From Candidatus Cloacimonadota bacterium (GTDB taxonomy: Bacteria > Cloacimonadota > Cloacimonadia > Cloacimonadales > TCS61): 7,539 nt of DNA. A model generated the notes under the pieces. The model was given only the letters and a program-made list of their open reading frames with translations, made no database searches and had not been told where the DNA came from. Numbering within the stretch: position 1 is the stretch's first letter; every line of letters begins with the position of its first letter. This document shows, one piece after another, positions 6,935 to 7,539 of this stretch. Location of the stretch: NCBI GenBank assembly GCA_030596265.1, contig JAUVKM010000094.1, forward strand, positions 1 through 7,539, in the 5' to 3' direction. Made by a program: the position numbers and the translations under genes.

Positions 6935-6939
6935 TTAGA

Positions 6940-7539
6940 ATGGCTCAAGCATATTCCCCAGGATTAACAGTAACAAAAAGTATAGTTCTTAAGAAAGACA
7001 GAATTCTTCCTCTTAAAGGAAAGGTTCTAGTTAAAAAAGGCGATAAAGTAAAAGCGGAAGATGTAGTTGCAGAAACCCTTCTTCCCGGTAAAGTGGTTCC
7101 TTTCAACCTGGCTAATAAACTTGGTGTACCTGCCGAAATGTTAGGGCAGTACCTCAAAGTTAAAGCCGGTGATGAATTAAAGAAAGGGCAGGTAATGGCA
7201 GAAACGAACGGATTTTTCGGTTTCTTTAAAACTTCCGTTAAATCTCCGCTCGATGGTGAAATTGAAAATATTTCTAAATTAACCGGACAGATGCTGCTGC
7301 GTGAACCTAAAGTTCCCATTCAAGTAAAAGCTTTTATCGATGGTTTGGTTGTGGAAGTGGTAAAAGAAGAAGGCGTTATTATAGAAAATAAATCTGCTTA
7401 CATTCAAGGTATCTTCGGGCTCAGCGGAGAACGCTCCGGTGAGATCAAGATGCTTGCTTCTACGCCTGAAGAAATTATCGAACCTTCTAAAGTAGACGAT
7501 TCATGTAAGGATAAAATAATAGTCTGCGGTGCACTTGTT
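6940..7539 (+). CDS. Unknown protein with two barrel-sandwich-like segments (3' partial)
   Basis: The first 200 codons of a protein that continues past the window end. Two segments look alike: residues ~25-45 (KGKVLVKKGDKVKAEDVVAE) and ~70-88 (YLKVKAGDELKKGQVMAE). Each has the 'V..GD.v..g.vvAE' turn typical of barrel-sandwich hybrid folds such as lipoyl/biotinyl domains, RnfC/NqrA N-terminal regions and the RND adaptor hairpin. The second is followed by SVKSPLDGEIENIS (99-112), the usual closing half ('aP.dG.v..i') of such a barrel. There is no lysine in the DKA or MKM context needed for lipoyl or biotin attachment, so it is probably a structural domain rather than a carrier. A beta-rich stretch with GIFGLSGERSGEIK (158-170) follows, then a CxxxIIVCGALV strand at the edge. 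No signal peptide. It directly follows the GlmL-like gene with a consensus ribosome binding site, which implies a joint role. Confidence 0.8.
   Translation, partial: MAQAYSPGLTVTKSIVLKKDRILPLKGKVLVKKGDKVKAEDVVAETLLPGKVVPFNLANKLGVPAEMLGQYLKVKAGDELKKGQVMAETNGFFGFFKTSVKSPLDGEIENISKLTGQMLLREPKVPIQVKAFIDGLVVEVVKEEGVIIENKSAYIQGIFGLSGERSGEIKMLASTPEEIIEPSKVDDSCKDKIIVCGALV

Noticed and set aside
6945..7319. 124-codon open frame on the minus strand
   Set aside because: It is antisense to the final gene, which has a consensus ribosome binding site and a coherent barrel-sandwich pattern. The minus product has no recognisable motif.
6940..7539. Biotin or lipoate carrier protein
   Set aside because: The barrel-like segments lack a lysine in an MKM or DKA-type hairpin, so a carrier role is not supported.

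Overview
The window is AT-rich and densely coded, with every supported gene on the + strand. It holds eight protein-coding genes; the first and last run off the window ends. I see no tRNA, rRNA, CRISPR array, insertion sequence or integrase. The genome is probably a Gram-negative, didermic bacterium of the FCB group, most likely Cloacimonadota-like. The reasons are a large secreted protein ending in a type IX secretion (T9SS/Por)-style C-terminal domain, a BamD-like outer-membrane assembly lipoprotein, low GC, and a long GlmL/MutL-type protein that suggests anaerobic amino-acid metabolism. Good Shine-Dalgarno sequences precede most genes, which argues against Bacteroidota proper. The lineage is an inference, not something the sequence proves.

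Region 1 (1-1785): the C-terminal end of a secreted protein with an Ig-like segment and a sorting-type tail; then an unrecognised, lysine-rich, helical protein of 271 aa; then the transcript-cleavage factor GreA, whose start codon overlaps the unknown gene's stop by one base.

Region 2 (1801-4542): a tight housekeeping run of an M18-family aminopeptidase with its metal-site residues present, a BamD/YfiO-like lipoprotein starting at GTG, and nadD (NAD biosynthesis), which overlaps bamD by one base. Spacings of 13-20 bases or 1-base overlaps from 479 to 4542 suggest one transcription unit.

Region 3 (4543-7539): a 131-base gap, the longest non-coding stretch, carries a perfect TTGACA but no convincing -10 or terminator. 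It opens a second group of three closely spaced genes: a small protein with a very basic tail, a 621-aa GlmL/MutL-like ASKHA ATPase with a long C-terminal extension, and a truncated protein with two similar barrel-sandwich-like (lipoyl/RnfC-like) segments. GlmL proteins are known as partners of adenosylcobalamin-dependent carbon-skeleton or amino mutases, but no mutase subunit is visible here. This three-gene group, with two members of unknown function, is the most interesting part of the window.
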